A program made the translations under genes and the position numbers. The notes beneath the pieces are model-generated. The model made no database searches and had not been told where the DNA came from. It saw only the letters and a list, made by a program, of their open reading frames with translations. From NCBI GenBank assembly GCA_002356515.1, contig AP017605.1, positions 7,301,020-7,365,019 of the forward strand: 64,000 nucleotides of DNA, given 5' to 3'. Numbering within the stretch: the first letter of the stretch is position 1; every line of letters starts with the position of its first letter. This stretch comes from Mesorhizobium loti (GTDB lineage Bacteria > Pseudomonadota > Alphaproteobacteria > Rhizobiales > Rhizobiaceae). This document shows, in pieces, positions 35,352 to 44,787 of the stretch.

Positions 35352-36268
35352 CAGATATTGAAACTGCTGAAGCCCCTGCCACGCATTCCGGCTTCGTCGC
35401 TCTGATCGGCGCGCCTAACGCCGGCAAGTCGACGCTGGTCAACCAGTTGGTCGGCGCCAAGGTGTCGATCGTCACCCACAAGGTGCAGACGACGCGGGCC
35501 ATCGTGCGCGGCATCGCCACGCATGACAACGCGCAGATCGTCTTCGTCGACACGCCGGGCATCTTCAAGCCCAAGCGACGCCTCGACACGGCAATGGTGA
35601 CCACGGCCTGGGGTGGTGCCAAGGACGCAGATATCGTGCTGTTGCTGATCGACGCCGAGCGCGGCATAAGGGGCGACGCCGACGCCATCCTCGAACGGTT
35701 GAAGGACGTGCGTCAGCCGATGGCGCTCATTCTCAACAAGGTCGATCGGGTCAAGCACGAGACACTTCTGGCCCTGTCCGCGGCGGCGAATGAGAAAGTG
35801 CCGTTCAAGCGCACCTTCATGGTCTCCGCACTGACCGGCTCCGGCTGCAAGGACCTGCTCGATTATCTGGCGCAGGCCCTGCCGGCCGGCCCCTGGTACT
35901 ATCCGGAAGACCAGATTTCCGACCTGCCGATGCGCCAACTGGCGGCCGAGATCACCCGCGAAAAACTCTATCTTCGGCTGCATCAGGAACTGCCCTATTC
36001 CTCGCATATCGAGACCGAGAAATGGGAAGAGAAGCCGGATGGCTCGGTGCGCATCGACCAGACCATTTATGTCGAGCGCGACAGCCAGAAGAAGATCGTG
36101 CTGGGCCACAAGGGCGAAACCATCCGCGCCATCGGCCAGGCGGCACGCATGGAGATTGCAGGCATCCTCGAGCAGAAGGTGCACCTGTTCCTGTTCGTCA
36201 AGGTGCGCGAGAACTGGGGCGACGACCCCGAGCGGTATCGCGAGATGGGTCTCGAGTTTCCTCACTAG
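35348..36268 (+). CDS. era: GTPase Era
   Basis: A 306-residue GTPase for 30S subunit maturation. G1 is GAPNAGKST, G2 lies in TTRAIVRG, G3 is DTPGIFKPKRRLD, and G4 is LNKVDRVK. The C-terminal KH domain (about 210-300) has QKKIVLGHKGETIRAIGQAA. The start at 35348 makes an ATGA overlap with rnc; an ATG four codons earlier is possible but would deepen the overlap. The set rnc-era-recO is interrupted here by a broken APH gene and porin 3. Confidence 0.95.
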   Translation: MTDIETAEAPATHSGFVALIGAPNAGKSTLVNQLVGAKVSIVTHKVQTTRAIVRGIATHDNAQIVFVDTPGIFKPKRRLDTAMVTTAWGGAKDADIVLLLIDAERGIRGDADAILERLKDVRQPMALILNKVDRVKHETLLALSAAANEKVPFKRTFMVSALTGSGCKDLLDYLAQALPAGPWYYPEDQISDLPMRQLAAEITREKLYLRLHQELPYSSHIETEKWEEKPDGSVRIDQTIYVERDSQKKIVLGHKGETIRAIGQAARMEIAGILEQKVHLFLFVKVRENWGDDPERYREMGLEFPH

Positions 36269-36273
36269 GACAG

Positions 36274-37163
36274 ATGGACGGCACGGTTACCATCGACACA
36301 GCCCTGGTCCGCTGGTTGGTCGCCGCGCAATTCCCCCAGTGGAAGGATCTTGCCGTCAGGCCGGTTGAATTTGGCGGCTGGGACAACCGCACCCTCCATC
36401 TCGGTGACGAGATGACCGTGCGGCTGCCAAGCGCTGCCGCCTATTCCCTGCAAGTGGAAAAGGAACATCGCTGGCTGCCGAGATTGGCGCCGCTTTTGCC
36501 GCCGCCCATTCCGGTACCGCTGGCGATGGGCGTTCCGGCTGGTGGCTATCCCTGGCATTGGTCCGTCTATGGCTGGATCGAAGGCGAGACCGCGAAACCG
36601 GATCGCATCGCCAACCTGTCTCAATTCGCTGCGGATCTGGCAGGGTTCCTGACTGCGTTGAAACGCATCGATCCGACCGATGGACCTTCGCCAGGCCAGC
36701 ACAATTTCTTTCGCGGCGGACCGCTGAGCGTCTATGACGGCGAGACAAGGCAAGCGATCACCGCGCTCGGCGGCCGCATCGATGCCAGGGCTGCGAGCTC
36801 CGTCTGGGAAGCAGCCCTTGCCGCGACCTGGCAAGGTCCACCAGTCTGGTTCCATGGCGATGTTGCCTGGGGAATCTCCTCGTCGAGGACAGCCGGCTGA
36901 GCGCCGTGATCGACTTCGGCACCTCCGGCGTCGGCGATCCCTCATGCGACCTCGTGATCGCCTGGACCCTGTTCGAGGGCGAGAGCAGGGAAGTTTTCCG
37001 CGCTGGCATCGCTGTCGATGATGCGACCTGGGCACGCGGACGTGGCTGGGCGCTGTGGAAGGCGCTGATCACCGCCGCCGGTCATATAGACAACTCGGTC
37101 GAAGTCGACAAATCCTGGCGCGTCATCGACGCGGTGCTGGCCGATCACAGGCGCCGGACGTGA
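36274..37163 (+). pseudogene. aminoglycoside phosphotransferase-family (APH) gene with a frameshift
   Basis: Reading 36274-36900 gives an APH/choline-kinase-type N-lobe: VEFGGWDNRTLHLGDEMTVR, LPSAAAYSLQVEKEHRWLPR and SVYGWIEGETAKPD. It breaks just after the catalytic loop start WFHGDVAWG, at about 36869-36874. Inserting one base restores NLLVEDSRLSAVIDFGTSG and joins the frame that runs to 37163, which holds the Mg2+-binding DFG and the C-lobe. A one-base deletion has therefore split an otherwise complete ~296-residue kinase, either truly or by sequencing error. It starts six bases after era. Confidence 0.82.
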
Positions 37164-37763
37164 TGTGATTCCTTGATCGTCCTTGTTTCTGCTCGCCTGC
37201 GTTTGTCGCATTGGGCTTGAAAAGTGGTCCCGTGCAGACTCACGGTAAGCGGGTGGCTGTCACAATCGATAGCGTTGGAGCGTGCGACAGCCTGTTTCGA
37301 CCGCCTTGGCGAGATTTGGCCGACTTGGCAGGCGGTGTTGGAATTCCCTTGCGTCATCACGGGACATAGGACGCCTGCTTCACATCTGTGGCACGCAACG
37401 TAACGGTTACTTTTCAATATAAGTAGCCAGAAAATGCGATTTTCAGGCCATTATTTGGAAACATCTCGTGCTGAACGTATAGTTAGCCGAGAGACTATTC
37501 GAATATATATTGAATATGTAACGTTGTGCCAATTGTGCCAACCGCTATGTCGGCAAGTGTTATTTGTGCAACACAACATTAATCTGTTCGCAGAATCTCC
37601 TTTATTTCTAAAACCGTCATTGAAGGCGGAAGTTTGATGGGTATGTTCGCCGCGAAAAGGGGACGCGGTGCGCGCCTTTTTCGTTGTGGGGGTGAGGCGG
37701 GAAAACATATCCGCCAGCCACAAATCCGAAGCCATTTAAAACTATGACTGGAGAGGTCAGAAA
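37164..37763 (+). promoter_or_regulatory. 600-bp porin 3 upstream region (no gene)
   Basis: Clearly AT-richer than the rest of the window between 37390 and 37660. Features: GAATATATATTGAATATG near 37500, a perfect tandem TTGTGCCAA at 37524-37532 and 37533-37541, and the 12-mer ATTTGTGCAACA at 37562-37573 (shared with porin 2). A conserved GCGGTGCGCGCCTTTTTCG stretch lies around 37665, then GACTGGAGAGGTCAGAAA before the ATG. No convincing coding frame. The conserved leader spans about the last 200 bases. Confidence 0.55.
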
Positions 37764-38927
37764 ATGAACATCAAGAGCCTCCTTCTCGGCTCAGCCGCGG
37801 CACTGATCGCGGTCTCCGGCGCTCGCGCCGCGGACGCTGTCGTCGTCGCCGAACCGGAACCGGCCGAATACGTCAAGATCTGCGACGTCTACGGCGCCGG
37901 CTACTTCTACATCCCGGGCACCGAGACCTGCCTGCGCATCGGCGGCTACGTCCGCTATGACATCGGCGTCGGCGATGCCGGCTCGTTAGATGGTGTCAAC
38001 CATGTTCCGGACCATCAGAACGCCGGCGACACGCACTCTACCTACTACAAGAACACCCGTTTCACGTTGAAGACCTGGACCGGCCAGGAAACCGAACTCG
38101 GTACCCTTAAGACCTACACAGAGACTCGCTTCAACTACGGCAACAAATCTGGCGACTATGCTTCGGGCTCCGATGACTGGCAGGCCGTTAACAAGACGCC
38201 TATTTCGCTGCGTTTCGCTTGGATTCAGCTCGGTGGCCTGCGCGTCGGTAAGGACGATACGGCTTTCGATACGTTCATCGGCTACGCCGGCAACGTCATC
38301 CAGGATACGCTGGTTCCGTATGGCGGGCAGGAGAGCAACGTCGTTCAGTACTACTTCGACGCGGGCAACGGGCTGACCGGGTTGGTCTCTCTCGAAGAGG
38401 GCGCCGGCAAGGTCGGCACCATCGACAGCTATGTTCCGCATGTCGTCGGCGGCTTGAAGTATAAGGGCGATTGGGGTGCGATCACCGGCGTCGTCGCCTA
38501 TGACAGCAACTATGAAGAAGTCGCCGGCAAGGTTCGTTTGGACGTGAATGTGAGCAAGGAACTGACGCTGTTCGTCATGGGCGGCTACGGTTCGGACAAC
38601 AACCTCAACGACAATGCGGGCAACGCCATCGATGCCAGCGGCCGCGGCTTCTACAAGCAGTGGGGTGGCAACTGGGCAGTCTGGGGCGGCGGCACCTACA
38701 AGTTCAACGACAAGACTGCGTTCAATGCCCAGATCTCCTACGACGACTGGAAGAACCTCGGCATCGCCGCCAACGTTGCCTATACCGTTGTGCCCGGCTT
38801 TACGGTCACCGCTGAAGTCGACTACCTCAATGCAGGTAAGTTCGGCGACCCCGACTTCAACAACTGGACCAAGGCTACCAAGAAGAGCAGCCTCGGCGGC
38901 ATCCTCCGCTTCCAGCGCTCGTTCTAA
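37764..38927 (+). CDS. outer-membrane porin 3 (Omp2b/RopA type)
   Basis: A 387-residue Porin_2 family protein with the same signal peptide as porins 1 and 2, and YVKICDVYGAGYFYIPGTET after the cleavage site. It ends GGILRFQRSF. Its DNA differs from porins 1 and 2 at many synonymous sites even where the protein is identical (for example the first 60 codons), so it has not been homogenised with them. Distinct loops include NHVPDHQNAGDTHSTYYKN. GGAGAGG precedes the ATG. It has its own terminator. Confidence 0.95.
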   Translation: MNIKSLLLGSAAALIAVSGARAADAVVVAEPEPAEYVKICDVYGAGYFYIPGTETCLRIGGYVRYDIGVGDAGSLDGVNHVPDHQNAGDTHSTYYKNTRFTLKTWTGQETELGTLKTYTETRFNYGNKSGDYASGSDDWQAVNKTPISLRFAWIQLGGLRVGKDDTAFDTFIGYAGNVIQDTLVPYGGQESNVVQYYFDAGNGLTGLVSLEEGAGKVGTIDSYVPHVVGGLKYKGDWGAITGVVAYDSNYEEVAGKVRLDVNVSKELTLFVMGGYGSDNNLNDNAGNAIDASGRGFYKQWGGNWAVWGGGTYKFNDKTAFNAQISYDDWKNLGIAANVAYTVVPGFTVTAEVDYLNAGKFGDPDFNNWTKATKKSSLGGILRFQRSF

Positions 38928-38948
38928 TAGATCGATATATATCAACGA

Positions 38949-38982
38949 ACCGCCCGCAGCGTATTGCTGCGGGCGGTTTTTC
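38949..38982 (+). terminator. intrinsic terminator of porin 3
   Basis: ACCGCCCGCAGC, loop GTATT, GCTGCGGGCGGT, then TTTTCT; 21 bases past the stop. Confidence 0.9.
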
Positions 38983-39056
38983 TATGCGTTGTTGCGAGAG
39001 CCGGCCTACAAACCCATACCTTGATTTCGCCACCCAACGGGTGAAAAGCTCTGGGC

Positions 39057-39833
39057 ATGGAATGGCGCGACGAGGGAATCATTCTCGGCACCCGCAAGCA
39101 TGGCGAAACCAGCGCCATCCTCGAGGTGATGACCCGTGCGCATGGCCGCCATCTCGGCCTTGTCCGTGGCGGCCGCTCGCGCAAGCAGCAACCGGTTCTC
39201 CAGCCCGGCAATCGCGTCGATCTGTTATGGCGCGCACGCCTTGACGAGCATCTCGGCACCTTTCAGGCCGAGGCGATCGAGATGAATGCCGCGCGGCTGA
39301 TGGACAGCGCCGTTGCTGTCTATGGCCTTCAGACCATGGCCGCGCATTTGCGCCTGTTGCCCGAGCGCGATGCCCATGGCGGCCTTTACGAGGCGCTTTC
39401 GGTGATGATCGTCCATCTCGACGATGCCGATGCCGCCGGCGAACTGGTGGCGCGCTTCGAGCTTCTGATCCTCGATGAACTCGGCTTCGGCCTCGACCTC
39501 AGCCAATGCGCGGCGACCGGCACAAGGCAGGATCTTGCCTATGTCTCGCCGAAGTCGGGCCGCGCGGTGTCGCGCGAAGCCGGTGCGCCATGGCGCGACA
39601 AGATGCTGGCGCTGCCGGCCTTTCTACAGCGCGGCTCCGGCCTGCGCGCCGATCCCGCGGCGGTCGAGGATGCCTTCCGGCTGACCGGCTTCTTCTTTGC
39701 CCGCCATGTCTATGAACCGCGTGCCATCGAACAGCCCGACGCCCGCGCCGGCTTTCTCGCCGCACTGCGCAAACATCACGCGGCGCGCAAGGCCATTGCC
39801 GGAGACAATGCTGCCAGAGAAATCATCACATGA
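39057..39833 (+). CDS. recO: DNA repair protein RecO
   Basis: A 258-residue recombination mediator that helps load RecA on gapped DNA. The N-terminal OB domain has [20 protein letters not shown] and [21 protein letters not shown] helical C-terminal domain has [20 protein letters not shown]. The usual zinc cysteines of some RecO proteins are mostly absent; only that Cys is seen. It overlaps the thioesterase gene by four bases. In related genomes it belongs with era; here porin 3 and the APH gene lie between. Confidence 0.94.
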   Translation: MEWRDEGIILGTRKHGETSAILEVMTRAHGRHLGLVRGGRSRKQQPVLQPGNRVDLLWRARLDEHLGTFQAEAIEMNAARLMDSAVAVYGLQTMAAHLRLLPERDAHGGLYEALSVMIVHLDDADAAGELVARFELLILDELGFGLDLSQCAATGTRQDLAYVSPKSGRAVSREAGAPWRDKMLALPAFLQRGSGLRADPAAVEDAFRLTGFFFARHVYEPRAIEQPDARAGFLAALRKHHAARKAIAGDNAAREIIT

Positions 39834-40348
39834 GCGAAGTCGAACTCTATCCGGGCCGGGTCTCGCCACTCGGCCTCGGCACCATTCCGCACGCCGACAT
39901 CCTGAAATACACTGGCCTGGAATTGCTGCAGCGAATCATCGACGGCAAATATCCGGCACCGCCGATCTCGTTCCAGCTCAGCTTCGCGCTGACCGAAGTG
40001 TCGGAAGGTCGTGCTGTGTTCCGCGGCGTGCCGAATGAGCGCCACCTCAACCCTTTGGGCGGCGTCCATGGCGGCTGGGCGGCGACGTTGCTCGATTCGG
40101 CGCTGGCCTGCGCCGTGCAGACGCTGCTCGAAAGGGGCGAGGCCTACACGACGGCGGAGTTCAAGGTGAATCTCACGCGGCCGATCACGCCCAGGACCGG
40201 CGAGGTGGTCTGTGAAGGCAAGGTGGTCCACAAGGGCCGCACGCTTGCCGTTTCGGAAGCGACGCTCAGGGATGCCGCTGGCAAGCTGCTGGCTTTCGGC
40301 ACCGAGACATGTTCGATATTTCCAGCCGCCAATCTGGCGGCACGTTGA
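39830..40348 (+). CDS. PaaI-family thioesterase (hot-dog fold)
   Basis: A 172-residue hot-dog acyl-CoA thioesterase. The active-site region reads [20 protein letters not shown] (the HGG plus Asp pattern). The second half, [20 protein letters not shown] and [20 protein letters not shown], forms the central strands. An N-terminal extension of ~45 residues precedes the domain. It is translationally coupled to recO by ATGA. Substrate unknown; relatives hydrolyse phenylacetyl- or hydroxybenzoyl-CoA. Confidence 0.9.
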   Translation: MSEVELYPGRVSPLGLGTIPHADILKYTGLELLQRIIDGKYPAPPISFQLSFALTEVSEGRAVFRGVPNERHLNPLGGVHGGWAATLLDSALACAVQTLLERGEAYTTAEFKVNLTRPITPRTGEVVCEGKVVHKGRTLAVSEATLRDAAGKLLAFGTETCSIFPAANLAAR

Positions 40349-40431
40349 GTTTTCCAGCCGTTTAGCCGCCGCATTTGAATGTCAGTGAGATGAAACGTCA
40401 GTGAAAACTGGCCTGGTTTGGGGGAACCGCC

Positions 40432-43182
40432 ATGTTTGAAAGCCTGATCGGCCTTGTCGCCATCATCGCCTTGTTCGTCATCATTTCGCGCCAGCAGAGT
40501 CGCATCGGCCTTGTCGAGCGCGAACTTGGCGCACTGCGCAGCCTCGTCCTGTCGGGCGCGGTGCCGCCGGTGGCCAAGCCGTCCGAGCACGCCGCGACCG
40601 ACAGCAAACCTGCAGATGTGGTTGCGGCGGTAGCTGCGGCCGATATGGCTTCGCCTGCGGTGAGCGAGGCCATCGTCGCGCCGGCACCGGCTCCCGAGCC
40701 GGTGGCCGTCGCGACCAGCGAGGCTGTGCCCGGCCCCTGGTCCGCGGGCGAGGCTCCGAAGGCCGCGGAACCTGTCGAGCCGGCTGCGGCAGCCAAGGCG
40801 CCCGGCAAGCCGGACATCGAAACGGCGCTCGGCACCCGCTGGGCGGTCTGGGTCGGCGGGATCGCCCTGGCGCTGGGTGGCCTGTTCCTGATCCGCTACA
40901 CCATCGAGGCCGGCATTTTCGGCCCCGGCGTGCGGCTCACCATGGCAGCGGTGCTCGGGTTGGTGCTGGTCGCCGGCGGCGAGTTCATTCGCCGCACCGG
41001 TTTCAAGGTTCCGGTGCAAGGCGTTGCCGGCGCCTATATTCCGGCGATTCTGACGGCGGCCGGCGCCTTCATCCTGTTCGGCACCGTCTATGCCGCCCAT
41101 GGTATTTACGGCTTCATCGGCCCGGCGCCTGCCTTCACGCTGCTCGGCGCCATCGGCGTGGCGACGATCGTCGCTGCTCTCGTCCACGGTCAGGCCCTGG
41201 CCGGCATCGGTCTCGTCGGTTCCATGGCGACGCCGGCGCTTGTGTCCTCGCAGGCGCCAAATCCATGGGCGCTGTTCGTCTATCTCGCGATCGTGCTTGC
41301 CGCCACAGCGGCGATCGCCCGCATGCGCGACTGGAAGTTCCTGATAGCGGCCGCCTTCTTCGGCACCGGCGCCTGGACCATCGCCTATATGACGAACGCG
41401 CCCGGCGCCGACCTTGCCGTCATCCTGTTCATCGACACCGTGACGCTTGCCGTGCTTGCCCTTGTCTGGCTGGGCAGTCGTGGCGGCGAAGAAGAAACTG
41501 CAAAGCAGGGTTTCGACTGGCCGTCGATCGTGCCGGGCGTTTTTGTTGCGTTTTCGGCGCTGGGCCTATCCGTCGATGCCACACTTGTCGCTGCCGGCGA
41601 TGCCTTGCCTGGCGCTTTGGTCCTCGTCGCCCTTGTCGCCACCGCGCTCTACCGACCGCGCGCTTTGCCGCTGCTGCACACCGCCGGGGTGGTGAGCGTG
41701 ATGATCTATCTCGGCATCATTCCGCCCACCACCATCGGCCCCGATTTGTCCCAGGGCAACATAGGCTTTGACGGCCTGCAGGTGGCGGCCGGAAATCCTT
41801 TGACGCTGCGCATCGGCATTGGCCTCGGTCTCGTCTTCGTCGGCGCCGGTTTCTGGGCCGCCCGCCGTTTCGCCGCCGTCGCGCAGATCCGCGCGGCATG
41901 CTGGGCAGCATGGGGCATCGCTGCGCCGCTGGTCATCCTGCTGGCGCTGTGGCTCACTTACGGCAACCTCGACCGCGACTTTGTCTACGCCGCCGCAACA
42001 GCGCTGCTGGTGGTGGTTTTCGCCGGCGGCGGCGACTGGATCGCGCGCGCCGAAGAGCCACCGCTCAGGGGCGGCATGGCGGTGTCCTTTGCTCTTGGCG
42101 GCGCGGCGATCGCCGGTCTCTTGATGTTGCACATGGCTTTCGATTCCGGCTGGACCACCATTCTGCTCGGTGCCGCTGCCATCGTACCGGCGCTGGCCAC
42201 GCGTTGGCGCTCTTACCCGGTGCTTGGCTGGATTTCGGTTGGCGCGGCGATCGCCGTGCTTGGTCGTGTCGGCTTCGATCCGACCGTCGTCGGCGCTGAA
42301 TTCCTGTCCAGGACACCGGTGTTCAACTGGCTTCTGCCGGGCTATGGCGTCCCGGCGCTCGCCTTCGGCTTCGCTGCCTGGCAGCTCGCCCGCACCACCA
42401 ATGGCCGGCCTCGCCTCGCCATGGAAGCGGCGGCGGCGCTGTTTGCGCTGCTTGCCGTTGCCATGCTGGTGCGCCACGCCATGCATGGCGGCGTCATCGA
42501 CACGGGGGCGATGACGCTTGCCGAGCAGGCGATCTACACGCTGATTGCCATCGGTGCCGGCGCCATCCTGGTCGCCATCGACATGCGCTCGCCAAGCTCG
42601 GTGCTGCGCTATGGTTCGATGGCGGCGGGTGTGGTTTCGGTCGCCCTCATCGCCGTCAGGCATTTCGTGGTGCTGAACCCGCTATTCACCGACGAATCGA
42701 CCGGCCAGATCCCTGTGTTCAACCTGTTGTTCCTCGCCTATCTCCTGCCGGCCATCGCGGCCGGCGGGCTGGCGCTGTATGCTCGCAACAAGCGGCCGAA
42801 ATGGTATGCGCAAATGTTGGCGGTGGTAGCGGCCGTGCTTGCCCTGGCCTATGCCACGCTGTCGGTGAGGCGGCTGTTCAAGGGCGAGTTCATCGGCCTG
42901 TGGAGCGGGCTCGGCCAGCTGGAAACCTACACCTATTCGGCGCTCTGGCTGGTGATCGGCGTGGCGCTGCTCACCGCCGGCGTCTGGCTGAAATCGCAGG
43001 TGCTGCGCATTGCCTCGGCCGCGCTGATCGCGATCGCCGTGCTGAAGGTCTTCCTCTTCGACATGTCGGAACTGGAAGGCGTGCTCAGGGCGCTGTCCTT
43101 CATCGGCCTGGGCGCCGTGCTGATCGGCATCGGCCTGTTCTACCAGCGGCTTTTGACCAGGGCAGCGAAGGAAAACGGATAA
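40432..43182 (+). CDS. DUF2339 large polytopic membrane protein
   Basis: A 916-residue protein. An N-terminal helix (MFESLIGLVAIIALFVIISR) is followed by a short coiled segment (QSRIGLVERELGALRSLV) and an Ala/Pro/Glu-rich linker (about residues 45-125). LGTRWAVWVGGIALALGGLF opens the DUF2339 domain, with more than twenty predicted membrane helices to the end. Family members are of unknown function; the fold suggests a transport or lipid-linked role in the envelope. It lies upstream of the ECF sigma gene with 174 bases between. Confidence 0.9.
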   Translation: MFESLIGLVAIIALFVIISRQQSRIGLVERELGALRSLVLSGAVPPVAKPSEHAATDSKPADVVAAVAAADMASPAVSEAIVAPAPAPEPVAVATSEAVPGPWSAGEAPKAAEPVEPAAAAKAPGKPDIETALGTRWAVWVGGIALALGGLFLIRYTIEAGIFGPGVRLTMAAVLGLVLVAGGEFIRRTGFKVPVQGVAGAYIPAILTAAGAFILFGTVYAAHGIYGFIGPAPAFTLLGAIGVATIVAALVHGQALAGIGLVGSMATPALVSSQAPNPWALFVYLAIVLAATAAIARMRDWKFLIAAAFFGTGAWTIAYMTNAPGADLAVILFIDTVTLAVLALVWLGSRGGEEETAKQGFDWPSIVPGVFVAFSALGLSVDATLVAAGDALPGALVLVALVATALYRPRALPLLHTAGVVSVMIYLGIIPPTTIGPDLSQGNIGFDGLQVAAGNPLTLRIGIGLGLVFVGAGFWAARRFAAVAQIRAACWAAWGIAAPLVILLALWLTYGNLDRDFVYAAATALLVVVFAGGGDWIARAEEPPLRGGMAVSFALGGAAIAGLLMLHMAFDSGWTTILLGAAAIVPALATRWRSYPVLGWISVGAAIAVLGRVGFDPTVVGAEFLSRTPVFNWLLPGYGVPALAFGFAAWQLARTTNGRPRLAMEAAAALFALLAVAMLVRHAMHGGVIDTGAMTLAEQAIYTLIAIGAGAILVAIDMRSPSSVLRYGSMAAGVVSVALIAVRHFVVLNPLFTDESTGQIPVFNLLFLAYLLPAIAAGGLALYARNKRPKWYAQMLAVVAAVLALAYATLSVRRLFKGEFIGLWSGLGQLETYTYSALWLVIGVALLTAGVWLKSQVLRIASAALIAIAVLKVFLFDMSELEGVLRALSFIGLGAVLIGIGLFYQRLLTRAAKENG

Positions 43183-43217
43183 AGGCAAACAAGAACAATA
43201 AGATTTCAGCCCGGCCG

Positions 43218-43243
43218 GGAATAAACCGGCACCCGCCAGCGTT
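43218..43243 (+). promoter_or_regulatory. candidate ECF-sigma promoter
   Basis: GGAAT (43218-43222), a 17-base spacer, then CGTT (43240-43243). This matches the GGAA-N16/17-CGTT type used by alphaproteobacterial ECF sigma factors. It lies 114 bases before the sigma gene, so positive autoregulation or control by the general stress sigma EcfG is possible. Confidence 0.55.
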
Positions 43244-43356
43244 ATCTCATTGCTTGGGTGACCGGGGCGGTGGACCGCTTCGCGCTGGCCGCTTGCGTCG
43301 CGCCGGGAAGGCGCGTTGAATCGGGATCAATAAGGGCGATTTCAGAACCAGCGGTC

Positions 43357-43875
43357 ATGGACGAAAAGAAGGCAGCAATCCTTGGCGAAATACCGCGCCT
43401 GCGCCGCTACGCACGCTCGCTGTTGCGCGACCGCGATTCTGCCGACGACCTCGTTCAGGACTGCCTCGAGCGCGCACTCATGCGGCTCGACAACTGGCAG
43501 ACGGGAGAAAGCCCCAGGAGGTGGCTGTTTACGATCATGCATCATTTGTTCATCGACCAGATGCGCAAGGTGAACCGTCGCGGCGAAGCGGCAATGCTGC
43601 CGCTCGAAGCAGGCGAGGCGGTGGCCCAGCCGGCCGAGCAGCTGGAGGGCATCGCCTCGCGCGAGATCATCGACGCGCTGCAGGCGATCAGCCCCGATCG
43701 CCGCGCCGCCCTTGTCATGGTCGCCATCGAAGGCTTTTCCTATGCCGAGGCCGCCAACATGCTGGGCGTGCCCGCCGGCACGCTGATGTCGCGCATTGCG
43801 CGCGGGCGTGAGGAATTGCGCGGCTTGCTGGATGACACGGCGCGCCGCCGCGCGATAAGGATCGTCGAGAAATGA
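43357..43875 (+). CDS. ECF-type RNA polymerase sigma factor
   Basis: A 172-residue group 4 sigma factor. Region 2 has RLRRYARSLLRDRDSADDLV, QDCLERALMRLDNW and WLFTIMHHLFIDQMRK. Region 4 has LQAISPDRRAALVMVAIEGF and SYAEAANMLGVPAGTLMSRI. The start at 43357 opens MDEKKAAIL; a longer in-frame start would cover the promoter candidate. It overlaps its neighbour by four bases (ATGA), and that neighbour has anti-sigma features. The inducing signal is unknown. Confidence 0.92.
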   Translation: MDEKKAAILGEIPRLRRYARSLLRDRDSADDLVQDCLERALMRLDNWQTGESPRRWLFTIMHHLFIDQMRKVNRRGEAAMLPLEAGEAVAQPAEQLEGIASREIIDALQAISPDRRAALVMVAIEGFSYAEAANMLGVPAGTLMSRIARGREELRGLLDDTARRRAIRIVEK

Positions 43876-44663
43876 TCCGCCGCGATTTTTCAGAACGTGA
43901 CATCCACATGGCGCTCGACGGCGAACTGCCGGCCGACGAACGTGCCGCCTATGATGCCTGGCTCGACGCCAACCCCGAGATGAAGGCCAGGAGCGCCCGC
44001 TTCACAGCCGACCGCGAGGCATTGCGCTCAGCCTTTGCCGGCGTGCTGGATGAGCCTGTTCCCACGCGCTTGCGCAAGGTGGTGCTCGGCGAAGCGCCTG
44101 TTAAGGCCGTGGTGCCAGGCTCGCGCTGGTGGCTTGCCGCTGCCGCGGCCGTGCTTTTGGCCACGGGCGGTTTTGGCGGCTATTTTGCCGGCGTCGGCGG
44201 CATCGGACAGGAGGATCCGGCGGAGGATCGGCTCGCCGAACAGGCGATTGCCGCCCATGTCATCTACGCCGCCGAGAAGCGCCATGCGGTGGAAGTGCCG
44301 GCCAGCGACAAGGATCATTTGCAAACCTGGCTGTCCAATCGGGTCGGGCTGAAGCTGGTGGCGCCTGACCTGACCGCGAACGGCTTCCAACTGGTCGGCG
44401 GCCGCTTGCTGCCGGCCGGCGAGGCCAAGGCCGCGATGCTGCTCTACGAGGACGACAAGGGCGAACGCATATCGCTTTTCGTCACCGCGGAATCGGCGGA
44501 GAATGCCAAGGGCACCTATGCTTCGGCGCAGGACGGCCCGCAGGCCGTCTACTGGCTGGACAAGGGCTATGGCTGCGCCGTCGTCGGCTCGTTGCCGCGC
44601 GAGCAATTGGCGGTCGTGGCCAAGAGCGCCTATGGCCAGCTTCTGGCAGGCCTCGCAAGCTGA
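43872..44663 (+). CDS. membrane anti-sigma factor
   Basis: A 263-residue protein. The cytoplasmic N-terminal domain reads SERDIHMALDGELPADERAA then YDAWLDANPEM, the usual anti-sigma ASD-like opening. One membrane helix spans about residues 86-107 (WWLAAAAAVLLATGGFGGYF). The periplasmic C-terminal domain (about 110-260) has KDHLQTWLSNRVGLKLVAPD and GYGCAVVGSLPREQLAVVAK. It overlaps the sigma gene, so partner production is coupled. No zinc-binding HxxxCxxC is visible. It probably holds the sigma factor until an envelope signal arrives. Confidence 0.88.
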   Translation: MIRRDFSERDIHMALDGELPADERAAYDAWLDANPEMKARSARFTADREALRSAFAGVLDEPVPTRLRKVVLGEAPVKAVVPGSRWWLAAAAAVLLATGGFGGYFAGVGGIGQEDPAEDRLAEQAIAAHVIYAAEKRHAVEVPASDKDHLQTWLSNRVGLKLVAPDLTANGFQLVGGRLLPAGEAKAAMLLYEDDKGERISLFVTAESAENAKGTYASAQDGPQAVYWLDKGYGCAVVGSLPREQLAVVAKSAYGQLLAGLAS

Positions 44664-44787
44664 GTTGGCCGCAATTGTTCGCAGCCGGTGGCCTATCAAA
44701 TCAGCGATCCTGTTCAACGCCCGCGGGCTTCCTTGCCGGTGCGGAAACTGTCACAATTCGGCCCTAATCAAGGAGCGATAGCGCTTG

